Shown here: positions 26,154-35,073 of the stretch, piece after piece
How positions within the stretch are numbered: position 1 is the stretch's first letter
Layout of the letters: each line of letters opens with the position of its first letter
DNA from: DAOUET01 sp034430155
GTDB lineage: Bacteria; Chloroflexota; Anaerolineae; Anaerolineales; UBA4823
Assembly (NCBI GenBank): GCA_034430155.1
Contig: DAOUET010000151.1
Span: forward strand, 1 to 63,830
Direction: 5' to 3'
Length of the DNA: 63,830 bases
The notes under the pieces: generated by a model
Told to the model about the DNA's origin: nothing
What the model saw: the letters and a program-made list of their open reading frames with translations, nothing else
Databases searched by the model: none
Position numbers and translations under genes: made by a program

Positions 26154-27881
26154 ATGTCCGAATTAGACCTCGCTCCACTGTGTTCCGCCCTGGCCAAAAT
26201 GGAGCCGCAAGGCCGTTCTGCATTGCTGCCCGCCTTACATATCACTCAATCCCTGTATGGTTATCTGTCCGAAGATGTGGCTACCGAAGTTGGACGATTT
26301 TTACTTGTTCCTTTGGCCGATATCTATGGGGTGATCGATTTCTACGCCATGCTTTATCGTGAACCAGTTGGGGAGACCATTGTCAGGGTGTGTGGCGACT
26401 TAACCTGTGATCTGGCAGGCAGCCAGGCTGTTCTCGAGGCAGTCTGCCGTCATTTTGACATTACACCGGGGGAAACGAGTACAGATGGCTCTTTTACAGT
26501 AGAACGCGCCCCTTGCCTGGGTCTATGCGAAAACGCTCCTGCTGTTTTGGTGGCTGAGAGGGCCATTGGACCGGCTGACTCGGCCAAGCCTGCTGAGATT
26601 TGCGCTGGCTTCCCATTAGCTCCACAGGCGCGTCCTGGTGGTGATATCCACCTACTGGCCGCCAACTGCGGTAATGGTCATCCTACTTCCCTGGAGGATT
26701 ATATATCCGCCGGTGGCTACCGGGCCTTGAAAAAAGCTTTAGGTATGCGCCCTGAAGCCATTATCGCAGAAATAAAGGCTGCTGGCCTGGTGGGTCGCGG
26801 CGGCGCCGCCTTTCCAACCGGAATCAAGTGGGAGAGTGCAGCCAACGCCCAGGACGAACCTAAATATATCATCTGTAACGCCGACGAATCCGAGCCAGGC
26901 ACCTTCAAGGACCGGGTTTTGATGCAAGGCGATCCCCATAGGACTCTGGAAGGCATGCTCATCGCCGCTTATGCTATAGATTCAAACCGCGGTTACCTTT
27001 ATATATGGGGAGAATATCCAGAAGCAGCTAAAATCTTGCAGAATGCCATTCAGGAAGCCCTTCAGGCCGGCTATCTTGGAAAGAACATCCTTGGCCGCGG
27101 CTTTGACTTTAACATTGAAATCCGGCTGGGGGCGGGAGCGTATATTTGTGGCGAAGAAACCGCCTTATTTGAATCCATCGAGGGCAAACGTGGCTTCCCT
27201 GGCGTAAAACCGCCTTTCCCCACCACCTTCGGTCTCCTTGGGAAACCCACCGACAACAACAATGTTGAGACCTTGGCCAATGTCCCCCTGATCATTTCAT
27301 TAGGAGCGCAGGGTTACCGTAGGTACGGCACGGATAAATCGCCCGGCACCAAGCTTTTTTGTCTCTCGGGGGATGTGGTCAGGCCAGGTCTTTATGAAGT
27401 ACCCTTCGGGGTCACTTTACGCAATTTACTCAATGACCTGGCGGGCGGTGTTACCGGCGGGAAAATACAGGCACTCTTATTTGGCGACGCCGCGGGTGCT
27501 TTTGCTACCGAAAAACATTTGGACCTTAAATTGACCCTTGAGGATCTCTGCGCCCAGGGTCTTCCTTTAGGTTCTGGTGTCGTCATGGTCTTTAACGACC
27601 AACGTGACCTTCGCCACGTGTTAAAAGGATTAGCGCATTTCTTTGCTGACGAGTCCTGTGGAAAGTGTTATCCTTGCCAGTTAGGCACACAACGCCAGTA
27701 TGAAATCCTCGACCGCCTGGCTGAAGGAAAACTTCTTCAGGGTGATGTCGAACGGTTGAAAGATGTAGGCTGGACCATGCTCGATGCCTCCCTGTGTGGT
27801 TTAGGACAGACCGCTGCCACGGCAGTGTTGAGTGCTATTGAACTATGGCCGCAGCTATTTACTACTAATGGAAATAATTAG
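26154..27881 (+). CDS. NuoE-NuoF fusion: NAD-binding diaphorase subunit of formate dehydrogenase
   Basis: Residues about 5-140 form the thioredoxin-like [2Fe-2S] NuoE domain (VCGDLTCDL and PCLGLCENAP supply the four Cys). Residues about 165-560 form NuoF: GRGGAAFPTGIKWE (NADH), ICNADESEPGTFKDR (FMN), GAGAYICGEETAL, SIEGKRGFPGVKPPFP and SCGKCYPCQLGT plus LCGLGQTA for the [4Fe-4S] cluster. The total of 575 aa equals NuoE plus NuoF in one chain, as in soluble NAD-reducing formate dehydrogenases and hydrogenases. ATG 26154 follows AGGAGG. The frame is intact with every metal ligand present, although the catalytic partner fdhA downstream is broken. Confidence 0.93.
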   Translation: MSELDLAPLCSALAKMEPQGRSALLPALHITQSLYGYLSEDVATEVGRFLLVPLADIYGVIDFYAMLYREPVGETIVRVCGDLTCDLAGSQAVLEAVCRHFDITPGETSTDGSFTVERAPCLGLCENAPAVLVAERAIGPADSAKPAEICAGFPLAPQARPGGDIHLLAANCGNGHPTSLEDYISAGGYRALKKALGMRPEAIIAEIKAAGLVGRGGAAFPTGIKWESAANAQDEPKYIICNADESEPGTFKDRVLMQGDPHRTLEGMLIAAYAIDSNRGYLYIWGEYPEAAKILQNAIQEALQAGYLGKNILGRGFDFNIEIRLGAGAYICGEETALFESIEGKRGFPGVKPPFPTTFGLLGKPTDNNNVETLANVPLIISLGAQGYRRYGTDKSPGTKLFCLSGDVVRPGLYEVPFGVTLRNLLNDLAGGVTGGKIQALLFGDAAGAFATEKHLDLKLTLEDLCAQGLPLGSGVVMVFNDQRDLRHVLKGLAHFFADESCGKCYPCQLGTQRQYEILDRLAEGKLLQGDVERLKDVGWTMLDASLCGLGQTAATAVLSAIELWPQLFTTNGNN

Positions 27882-27892
27882 ATGAATAACCC

Positions 27893-27900
27893 TGTAAAAT
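27893..27900 (+). promoter_or_regulatory. -10 element placed for a leaderless fdhD transcript
   Basis: TG followed directly by TAAAAT (27895-27900), six bases before ATG 27907, with no Shine-Dalgarno sequence. Confidence 0.35.
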
Positions 27901-27906
27901 CTTTGC

Positions 27907-28761
27907 ATGGTTGGGTGTCAAATGGGTGATGGTGCCATTCCCTATCGTTATCATCTCTATAATGGCGAATGGCAAAAGGTTGATGCTGAGGTCATTGAAG
28001 AAGGTTTTGTGACCATCTTTACCAATGGTCGTGAGCTTGCCACCTTGATGTGCACCCCGCGTGACCCGCTCCAACTTGCTCTTGGTTTTTTGGCTAACGA
28101 GGAGTTCATCAATACCTACGATGAAGTGAGGGTAGCGCATGTCTGTAATGGAGGTGGATGTGTTGACCTCTGGTTATCCCATCCGGTTTGGGATAAACCG
28201 CGGCGGAAAATCATCACCTCGGGTTGTGGGGGTGGTCTCACCTTTGCTGACTTGGCTGCCTACCAGGAGCCAATCAAGGATGATCGCAAGATCGATCCAA
28301 CCCGCTTGGGAGAGTTGATCGTGCAGTTACAATCTCAAGATAGCTTATATGCGCGCGCCCGTGGCGTGCACACCTCCGCTCTGAGCGACGGAGAAAAGCT
28401 GCTGTTCGTCGCCGAGGACGTTGGTCGCCACAACACCCTGGATCGTCTGCGCGGGGAATGTTTGCGCCAGGGAGTTGATCCTGCCGGCAAGATCTTATTG
28501 GCAACCGGGCGCATTTCTTCCGAGATGATTAATAAAGCTGCCAAAATGGGCTGCCCGGTTGTGGCCTCGCGCACTTCTCCAACCAGCATGTCCGTCGATC
28601 TGGCAAGGGAATGGAACATCACGCTGTGTGGCTACCTTCGCCGAAACCGCATGAACGTATACGCTCATCCAGAACGGCTGATTAACGCCCAGCTTGCGGT
28701 GCAAACCCCACAATATCTGATTTTAAACCTGAAGCCAATCTTGAGCGGCGATTGTCTCTGA
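27907..28761 (+). CDS. fdhD: Formate dehydrogenase accessory sulfurtransferase FdhD
   Basis: A 284-aa protein that passes sulfur from IscS to the Mo/W-bis-MGD cofactor of formate dehydrogenase. Seen: PRDPLQLALGFLANEEFI, ITSGCGGGLTF (the Cys loop, with a single Cys in place of the E. coli CxxC), GVHTSALSDG, FVAEDVGRHNTLDRLRGECL (family signature), GRISSEMINKAAKMGCPVVASRTSPTS and NVYAHPERL. It lies between the diaphorase and ferredoxin subunit genes. The frame is intact. Confidence 0.94.
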   Translation: MVGCQMGDGAIPYRYHLYNGEWQKVDAEVIEEGFVTIFTNGRELATLMCTPRDPLQLALGFLANEEFINTYDEVRVAHVCNGGGCVDLWLSHPVWDKPRRKIITSGCGGGLTFADLAAYQEPIKDDRKIDPTRLGELIVQLQSQDSLYARARGVHTSALSDGEKLLFVAEDVGRHNTLDRLRGECLRQGVDPAGKILLATGRISSEMINKAAKMGCPVVASRTSPTSMSVDLAREWNITLCGYLRRNRMNVYAHPERLINAQLAVQTPQYLILNLKPILSGDCL

Positions 28762-28776
28762 GGAGGTTCAATATTA

Positions 28777-29481
28777 ATGAGCGAATTGTTAACCCTTATG
28801 ATGGATGAAGAGAAAGTGATTGTTCCGACAGGGACAACCCTTTTAAAGGTTGCCGAATCATTAGGAAAAGACATCCCTACAATTTGCTACCATGAGCACA
28901 CTACCTCCAACGCTTTATGCCGCACTTGCGTTGTCGAAGTGGAAGGAGCCCAGGTGTTGCTTCCCTCGTGCGTTGCCCAGGTCAGTGAGGGTATGAAAGT
29001 CACCACTCGTAATGAACGCGTCGATCGCAGTCGGCGCACGATTTTGGAAATGCTCGAATCCGCGGTGGATATATCCAAATCGCCTGAAATCGTGGAGATG
29101 TTGGTAGAATATACGGCCGAGGATCAACAATATCCAGGGGCTGCTCTGCGTCAATTGCCAGTATTTGACGATAATCCCATGTATGTTCGCGATTACTCCA
29201 AGTGCGTTCTGTGCTGGCGCTGCGTTCAAGTATGTGCTGATGACGCTCAATACACCTTTGCTATTAATTTTGAGGGGCGTGGCTATAATACCCGCATCGG
29301 CACTTTCTTCGACAAACCCATGCCTGAAACCACCTGTGTCTTCTGCGGGCAATGCCTCGATGTTTGTCCCACTGGGGTGCTCAAATCCAAGCGCCAGTGG
29401 CTCTTCGAGCGAGGCGAGACACCCGATGAGATCATGAATTTAACCCGCACAGAACGAAAAAAAACTAGACGAAAGAATTGA
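28777..29481 (+). CDS. Ferredoxin-like electron-transfer subunit of formate dehydrogenase (NuoG N-terminal type)
   Basis: The N-terminal [2Fe-2S] domain has TICYHEHTTSNALCRTCVVEV and LLPSC (four Cys within residues 30-65). A linker follows in which the usual His/Cys3 [4Fe-4S] site is not seen. A double-[4Fe-4S] domain then reads KCVLCWRCVQVCADD and TCVFCGQCLDVCPTGVL. The 234-aa protein would relay electrons from the catalytic subunit to the NuoEF fusion. A strong ribosome site (GAGGAGG) lies ahead. The ending is strongly basic (TRTERKKTRRKN). Confidence 0.9.
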   Translation: MSELLTLMMDEEKVIVPTGTTLLKVAESLGKDIPTICYHEHTTSNALCRTCVVEVEGAQVLLPSCVAQVSEGMKVTTRNERVDRSRRTILEMLESAVDISKSPEIVEMLVEYTAEDQQYPGAALRQLPVFDDNPMYVRDYSKCVLCWRCVQVCADDAQYTFAINFEGRGYNTRIGTFFDKPMPETTCVFCGQCLDVCPTGVLKSKRQWLFERGETPDEIMNLTRTERKKTRRKN

Positions 29482-29585
29482 GTAATTCGGCAATTATCGT
29501 CTCACCCTCATCTTGAAGGAAAGCCGTTCGTTGTTGATTTCTCCTTGATCGTTGTCGATTTTCCGCTTGCCATCTGGAGGCGCCC

Positions 29586-31558
29586 ATGCTTCAACCTGAT
29601 CGAATCGTTGCTACCACCTGCCCTTACTGCGGTGTTGGCTGCCAGCTCGATCTTCATATTAAAGATGATTACATTTTCCACATCAGTTCGCCATTCAATG
29701 CTGTTGTGAACCGGGGCAATCTATGCGTCAAAGGGCGTTTCGGCTATTACTTCATCTACCACAAATAACGGGTCACAGATCCCCTCATTCGTAAAACCAC
29801 TCAGGAACCGGGTGCGCGCACCCAGGCTTTTGATCGATCTGAGTGGCGCCAAGTCACATGGGATGAAGCGTTGGACTATGTCACCGACCGGCTGGTAGGG
29901 ATTTACCAACGTGCTGGTTCTGGGGCTTTGTCCACCTATCTATGTGCCAAAGCTACCAATGAAGACAACTATCTGCTTCAGAAGTTATTCCGCTCCTTAT
30001 TCCGCACGAATAACATAGACCATTGCACCCGCCTGTGCCATGCCGGTTCGGTCGCTGCCTTGCTACAGGCTATCGGTTCTTCCGCAATGAGCAACACTGC
30101 TTCCGAAGTCACCAAAACCGACTGCTTCATTAGTACCGGGTCGAACACCGCGGAAAACCACCCCATAATCGCCTTACAGATGAAAGCTGCTGTGGAAAAG
30201 TATTGATCCAAATTAATTGTAGTTGACCCCCGCCAGTTAGAAATGTGTGAGTATGCCACCTTATGGCTACCCCTCAAACCGGGCACTAATGTGCCGGTCT
30301 TCAGCGCCATGGCTCATGTAATCATCAAAGAAAATTTGGTCAACCATGCCTTCATCGCCAACCGCACCGAAGGATACCAGGAATTTGTTGAGACGGTCGA
30401 GAAATTTACTCCCGAATATGCCGAGGTGGTCTCCGGCGTGGATCGCAATCTGATCATCGCAGCAGCCCGTATGTACGTTACAGCCGAACGCGGCGCCATT
30501 TATTGGGGTATGGGAATATCTCAACTATCCCATGGCAATGCCAGCGCCCTTTCCCTGGTTCATTTAGCGCTGCTCACTGGTCACATTGGGCGGGTGGGCA
30601 CTGGTCTCAACCCTCTGCGTGGGCAAAACAACGTTCAGGGCGCCTCAGACATGGGAGCCATGCCCTATCACTACCCCGGTTACATGTTAGTTGACGACCC
30701 CACCAATGCATCCAAATGGGAAGCAGCCTGGAATGTAGAAAACGGCGCTTTTGCTGACGTATTCTTGCCCGCCACCTCTTGGGCCGAGAAAGATGGCACT
30801 TTCACCAATACCGACCGCCGGGTACAACGTGTGCGCAAAGCGCTCGAGCCTGCCGGTCAATCCCGGCCCGACTGGCAGATCATCTGTGATCTGGCTCAGC
30901 GCATCGAAAGGCGTCTCGGACGACCCAATTCTGCCCGCTGGAATTACGCCCACCCTTCAGAAATCATGGAGGAAGTCGCCAGTGTTGTTCCTGCTTATGC
31001 CGGTGTTAAATATCAGCGCATCGAAAAAGTAGGTTTGCAGACCCCCGTATTGGATGATCAGCATCCAGGTACACCCTACCTTTTCGGTGAGTCCTTCCCG
31101 CGCGGCAGAGGTAAATTCATCCCGCTCGAATTTGTCCCTGCTGTCGAGCAGCCGAACGAAGAATATCCCTATATCCTCACAACCGGGCGTGTCCTGGAGC
31201 ATTGGCATGGTGGCACCATGACGCGCCATTCTAAATTAGACGATCTTTATCCAGAGGCTCGCGTAGAAGTAAATCCAGCCGATGCCACCCTCATGGGCAT
31301 CTCTGATAACCAGGTGGTGCGGGTGTCTTCCCGGCGCGGTTCCATCGTGCTGCGGGCTTCCGTGACTCCGAAAACATCCGCTGGCGTGGTTTTCATTCCC
31401 TTCCACTTCCCGAAGCAGCTGCCAATCTCTTGACCATCGATGCCCTTGACTCTGAGGCTCTCATCCCGGAGTACAAGGCTTGCGCGGTCAATGTCACTCC
31501 CGCCAGTCTGGAGGAACTACCCAATCCAGAAGCACACCTGCTCAGAGGGCGCTATTAA
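29586..31558 (+). pseudogene. fdhA: Broken catalytic formate dehydrogenase gene (fdhA, Cys type)
   Basis: The frame begins ATG 29586 after GGAGG and encodes the molybdopterin oxidoreductase: TTCPYCGVGC and LCVKGRFG ([4Fe-4S] ligands), then HCTRLCHAGSVA, where Cys (codon 151) holds the position of the catalytic Sec/Cys. An in-frame TAA at 29766-29768 (codon 61) and an in-frame TGA at 30204-30206 (codon 207, where SKLIVVDPR continues) interrupt it. About 65-75 residues that normally include the MGENPxxSDP region are missing after ASKWEAAWNV (near 30735). One base is missing near 31410: frame 0 ends at 31433, while the correct ending continues in the next frame as EAAANLLTIDALDSEALIPEY to the stop at 31556-31558. 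The largest open pieces are 29871-30206 and 30243-31433. Four independent lesions make read-through or recoding unlikely. Confidence 0.9.
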
Positions 31559-31596
31559 ACTTCGGATTTTTCTTTTTTCTACAACCCCCCGAATTG

Positions 31597-32397
31597 CTAT
31601 AAACCCCTTTCCGGTTTCGTGAAGCGCTGTTCCATCACCCAATCCGTTATCCCTGGGAACAGGTTGTTCATCAAGATTCCGATCTTCATCGGCCAGGGGA
31701 TGATCAATGCTCTGCGCGGATGGCGGCTCACCCTTAACACCGCCTGGGCGACATCCTGCGCCTGAAGCCGGAGAGCCTTGGGTGTGATGGTTCCCGTCTT
31801 CCGCTTAATCCTGGCATGCTCGGTAAATTCAGTCTCAACACTACCCGGATAGATTACTGATACGTGAATCCCCCATACCCCCACTTCACGCCGTAGTGCA
31901 TCGCTAAAGCCTCTAATTGCGAATTTGCTGGCTGCATATACAGTATAAGTGGGGGTGGCTACCAAACCAGCCAGCGAAGCCATATTGATAATATGCCCGG
32001 ATCGCCTTTCAATCATGTGGGGAAGCACGGCTCTGGTCAGCTGCACCACCCCCAACAAATTAACTCGGATTTGCGCTTCGATATCCTTGAGCGCATCCAG
32101 ATTCTCCAACCAATCCAGGCGACCAAAACCCGCATTGTTTAACAAAACATCGATCTGCCCATAGTGCTCCAGGCAGGTTTCTACCAGGTTGTGAATATCC
32201 TCTAATTTGGTCATATCCGCAGCTACCGCTAAAGCCTGGCCCCCGGTTGATTGGATTTCATCTGCAAGATATTCGAGCCGTTCAAACCGCCGGGCTGCCA
32301 GGACTACCCGATAGCCTTCCTGCCCGAATAATCGTGCTGTTGCCGCGCCAATCCCTGATGAAGCCCCGCTGACAACCATAACAGGTAAGTTTGTCAT
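31597..32397 (-). CDS. Short-chain dehydrogenase/reductase
   Basis: A 266-aa classical SDR: VVSGASSGIGAATARLF (NAD(P) loop, TGxxxGIG with Ser for Thr), LLNNAGFG, the catalytic Ser in NMASLAGL and YAASKFAIRGFSDALR (YxxxK). The sequence RR near the end of beta-2 (AARRFERLE) suggests NADPH preference (inference). The C-terminus (residues 215-266) is hydrophobic/basic, as in membrane-associated SDRs of the DltE/YqjQ group. The substrate is unknown. It lies leftward, tail to tail with the fdhA pseudogene. Confidence 0.88.
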   Translation of the reverse strand: MTNLPVMVVSGASSGIGAATARLFGQEGYRVVLAARRFERLEYLADEIQSTGGQALAVAADMTKLEDIHNLVETCLEHYGQIDVLLNNAGFGRLDWLENLDALKDIEAQIRVNLLGVVQLTRAVLPHMIERRSGHIINMASLAGLVATPTYTVYAASKFAIRGFSDALRREVGVWGIHVSVIYPGSVETEFTEHARIKRKTGTITPKALRLQAQDVAQAVLRVSRHPRRALIIPWPMKIGILMNNLFPGITDWVMEQRFTKPERGL

Positions 32398-32820
32398 AAA
32401 ACCTCCAGAGTCCCTACATTGTAAGAAAGCGAGAATACTTCAATTTACAGAACCTTTTTGAGTCCGAAAACAATTTACCCATTATCTCTTTAATTTCCCC
32501 TCATAGTTTATCAAATAATCATACCTGATAAATGGTCGTCGAAAAAAGAAAAACCAGCAAATAATCTATATCCTTCATACATATATATATTTTTTAGCAG
32601 TTGATACACACAAACGGGTTGCGCCTCAAGACGGTTGCGGATAGAATAAATTATTTGAATTCGAGTTTAGCGGCGACATGCCATCAAGAGCTGTGCTGTA
32701 GTAGTTGTTGAGCACTTAACGCTCAGAAACTAATACTTCTCCTCCTTTATGGATGTTCATAACCCCTGTCCCGAACTGAGGTTCAATGTATATTGTTATG
32801 TTAGCCTTTGGAGGCGCTGA
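32398..32820. other. AT-rich intergenic region upstream of the acyl-CoA synthetase
   Basis: This 423-base region contains no coding frame with recognisable content. It has a run of alternating TA (32580-32590) and TATATT at 32789-32794, a possible -10 for the synthetase whose GGAGG lies at 32810-32814. No structured RNA or repeat was recognised. Confidence 0.5.
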
Positions 32821-34776
32821 ATGACCGAAGAATTTCCTTTTGGGGGTGACATTGTTTGGAATCCCACACCCAAATACACCGAAAATGCCCACTTAACCCG
32901 CTTCATGCAAAAGCATACTATCGCTGATTTCAACGAGCTCATGAAACGCTCTACCGGGGATGTAGCCTGGTTTACAGAGGCAGTTCTCAAATATCTGGAT
33001 ATTCAGTTTTACGAACCTTATTCGCAAGTATTGGATCTTTCTCGAGGTATCGCTTGGCCTGACTGGGTGGTTGGTGGCAAAATGAATATCATACACAACT
33101 GCCTGGACAAATACATCAATACCCAAGCTGAGAAGCGCCCGGCATTCATCTGGGAAGGTGAGGAAGGCAACACCCGCACCTTTACATATGGAGAATTATA
33201 CCGTTGTGTCAACCAGGCAGCCAACGCCCTGCGCTCTCTTGGATTGAGTAAAGGTGACGCCATTGGTTTGTTTATGCCCATGACTCCTGAGATTGTCATC
33301 GCTACGCTTGCGATCGCTAAGATAGGGGGAGTCATTTTACCTCTCTTCTCAGGATACGGTCCCGGTGCAGTCGCTGCCCGTCTGTCCGATGCGGATGCCA
33401 AAGCCTTGTTCACCGCCGATGGTTTCTTCCGTCGTGGTACTCCGGTGGTGATGAAACCCACGGCGGATGCTGCAGCCACCCAGGTACCTTCTCTTAAACA
33501 TATGATCGTATTAAACCGCGCTGATTTAGATGTCGATATGTTTCCAGGACGCGATCGATGGTGGCACGATTTGGTATCTAACCAATCCGAACAATCTAAA
33601 ACAGAAGTCACCATGGCCGAAGATACCCTCATGGTGATTTACACCTCAGGAACTACAGGTCGCCCCAAAGGAGCCGTTCATACCCATGCTGGCTTTCCGG
33701 TCAAAGCTGCCCAAGACATGGCTTTTGGCACGGACTTGCACCCCGGAGAGATTCTCTATTGGATGACGGATATGGGCTGGATGATGGGTCCTTGGCTGGT
33801 CTTCGGCACCTTAATCCTTGGTGGGACTTTCTTCATTTATGATGGTGCCCCAGACTATCCCGGTCCTAATCGCCTTTGGGCACTGGTCGAGCGGCATAGG
33901 ATTACCACCCTGGGTATTTCCCCTACCCTGATCCGTGCCCTGATTCCCCACGGTGAGACACCCTTTCGCAACCATGATCTCTCATCACTGCGTTTCTTCG
34001 CATCCACCGGTGAACCCTGGAACCCTGACCCCTGGTTGTGGCTATTCGAAAAAGTTGGGAAAAGCAAACTTCCCATTATCAATTACTCCGGTGGCACCGA
34101 GATATCGGGGGGTATTGTGATGGGCAATCCGATCCTACCGCTAAAGCCATGTGCGTTTTCCGCCCCCTGCCCTGGTATCGCTGCGGATGTGTTTGATGAA
34201 AAAGGGCACCCCGTGCGAAATCAAGTCGGTGAGTTGGTCATCAAAACCCCCTGGATAGGCATGACACGCGGCTTCTGGAAAGACCCGCAGCGCTATGAAG
34301 AGACTTATTGGTCGCGTTGGCCGGATGTGTGGGTTCATGGCGACTTCGCCGCCATCGATTCGGACGGTCTGTGGTACATTTTAGGTCGCTCTGACGATAC
34401 CATTAAGGTTGCCGGTAAACGCCTCGGCCCCGCAGAAGTTGAATCTGTTCTAGTAAGCCATCCAGCCGTGGTAGAAGCCGCTGCTATCGGCGTTCCAGAT
34501 GAAATCAAAGGCAGTCAGGTAGTGGTTTTTTGTGTTTTAGATCCAGATCATATCCCATCCGAAGCGCTGAGGTCTGAACTCAAAGGGTTGATTGCCTCAT
34601 CGCTTGGGAGACCTCTGGCTCCTCGTAAGGTGCTGTTCGTGAGCGATCTACCCAAAACCCGCAATGCCAAGGTTATGCGGCGGATGATTCGCGCAGCTTA
34701 TCTTGGTCAGGACCCTGGCGATACCTCCTCTCTGGTTAATCCCCAGGCAGTAGAGGAGATCCGGATTGCCCGATAA
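32821..34776 (+). CDS. AMP-forming acyl-CoA synthetase (acetyl-CoA synthetase-like)
   Basis: A 651-aa ANL-superfamily ligase: VIYTSGTTGRPKGAVHTHAG (P-loop, about 277-296), INYSGGTEISGGI, GYSxGxT-like adenylate site, WVHGDFAAIDSDGLWYILGRSDDTIKVAGKRLGPAEVESVL (hinge and cofactor site) and the C-terminal catalytic Lys in KTRNAKVMRRMI. Length and the N-terminal ACS cap (VAWFTEAVLKYLDIQF) place it near acetyl/propionyl-CoA synthetases. It is expected to charge a short carboxylate with CoA. It is cotranscribed with a zinc-ribbon protein and an acyl-CoA dehydrogenase. Confidence 0.92.
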   Translation: MTEEFPFGGDIVWNPTPKYTENAHLTRFMQKHTIADFNELMKRSTGDVAWFTEAVLKYLDIQFYEPYSQVLDLSRGIAWPDWVVGGKMNIIHNCLDKYINTQAEKRPAFIWEGEEGNTRTFTYGELYRCVNQAANALRSLGLSKGDAIGLFMPMTPEIVIATLAIAKIGGVILPLFSGYGPGAVAARLSDADAKALFTADGFFRRGTPVVMKPTADAAATQVPSLKHMIVLNRADLDVDMFPGRDRWWHDLVSNQSEQSKTEVTMAEDTLMVIYTSGTTGRPKGAVHTHAGFPVKAAQDMAFGTDLHPGEILYWMTDMGWMMGPWLVFGTLILGGTFFIYDGAPDYPGPNRLWALVERHRITTLGISPTLIRALIPHGETPFRNHDLSSLRFFASTGEPWNPDPWLWLFEKVGKSKLPIINYSGGTEISGGIVMGNPILPLKPCAFSAPCPGIAADVFDEKGHPVRNQVGELVIKTPWIGMTRGFWKDPQRYEETYWSRWPDVWVHGDFAAIDSDGLWYILGRSDDTIKVAGKRLGPAEVESVLVSHPAVVEAAAIGVPDEIKGSQVVVFCVLDPDHIPSEALRSELKGLIASSLGRPLAPRKVLFVSDLPKTRNAKVMRRMIRAAYLGQDPGDTSSLVNPQAVEEIRIAR

Positions 34777-34797
34777 CCTATCACAACGAGGATTGTC

Positions 34798-35061
34798 ATG
34801 CCCCTTTGGTGCCCAGAATGCCATGCCATGTTGCCAGAAGGTACCCAGAAATGCCCGCGTTGCGGTGCTCGGCTGGACCTTGGAGAATCTGAAGAACAAT
34901 CGGACTTCAGCCGCTCCGATTTCTTCTGGTATAGCGCATACACCATTGGCATCGTTTTGATCCCGATCATCATTGCTGTGTTAATCGGTCTTATTTGCAT
35001 ACTTTTATTCCTATCAGGTAGAGGATCCCATCTTATCCTCTACACAATCTACATCCCTTGA
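34798..35061 (+). CDS. Small zinc-ribbon membrane protein
   Basis: An 87-aa protein. Residues 4-24 carry a CPEC...CPRC zinc ribbon, then a charged linker, then one long hydrophobic segment (about 50-72, IGIVLIPIIIAVLIGLICILLFL) forming a transmembrane helix. It fits in the 297 bases between the acyl-CoA synthetase and acyl-CoA dehydrogenase genes with gaps of 21 and 12 bases, so it is probably cotranscribed. No family name can be assigned. Confidence 0.75.
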   Translation: MPLWCPECHAMLPEGTQKCPRCGARLDLGESEEQSDFSRSDFFWYSAYTIGIVLIPIIIAVLIGLICILLFLSGRGSHLILYTIYIP

Positions 35062-35073
35062 GGAGCGAATCAA

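Noticed and set aside
30204..30206. In-frame TGA in fdhA as a selenocysteine codon
   Set aside because: The catalytic Sec position is already Cys in HCTRLCHAG (codon 151). This TGA falls at codon 207, where relatives have Gly-like residues before KLIVVDPR, and another stop, a deletion and a frameshift are present.
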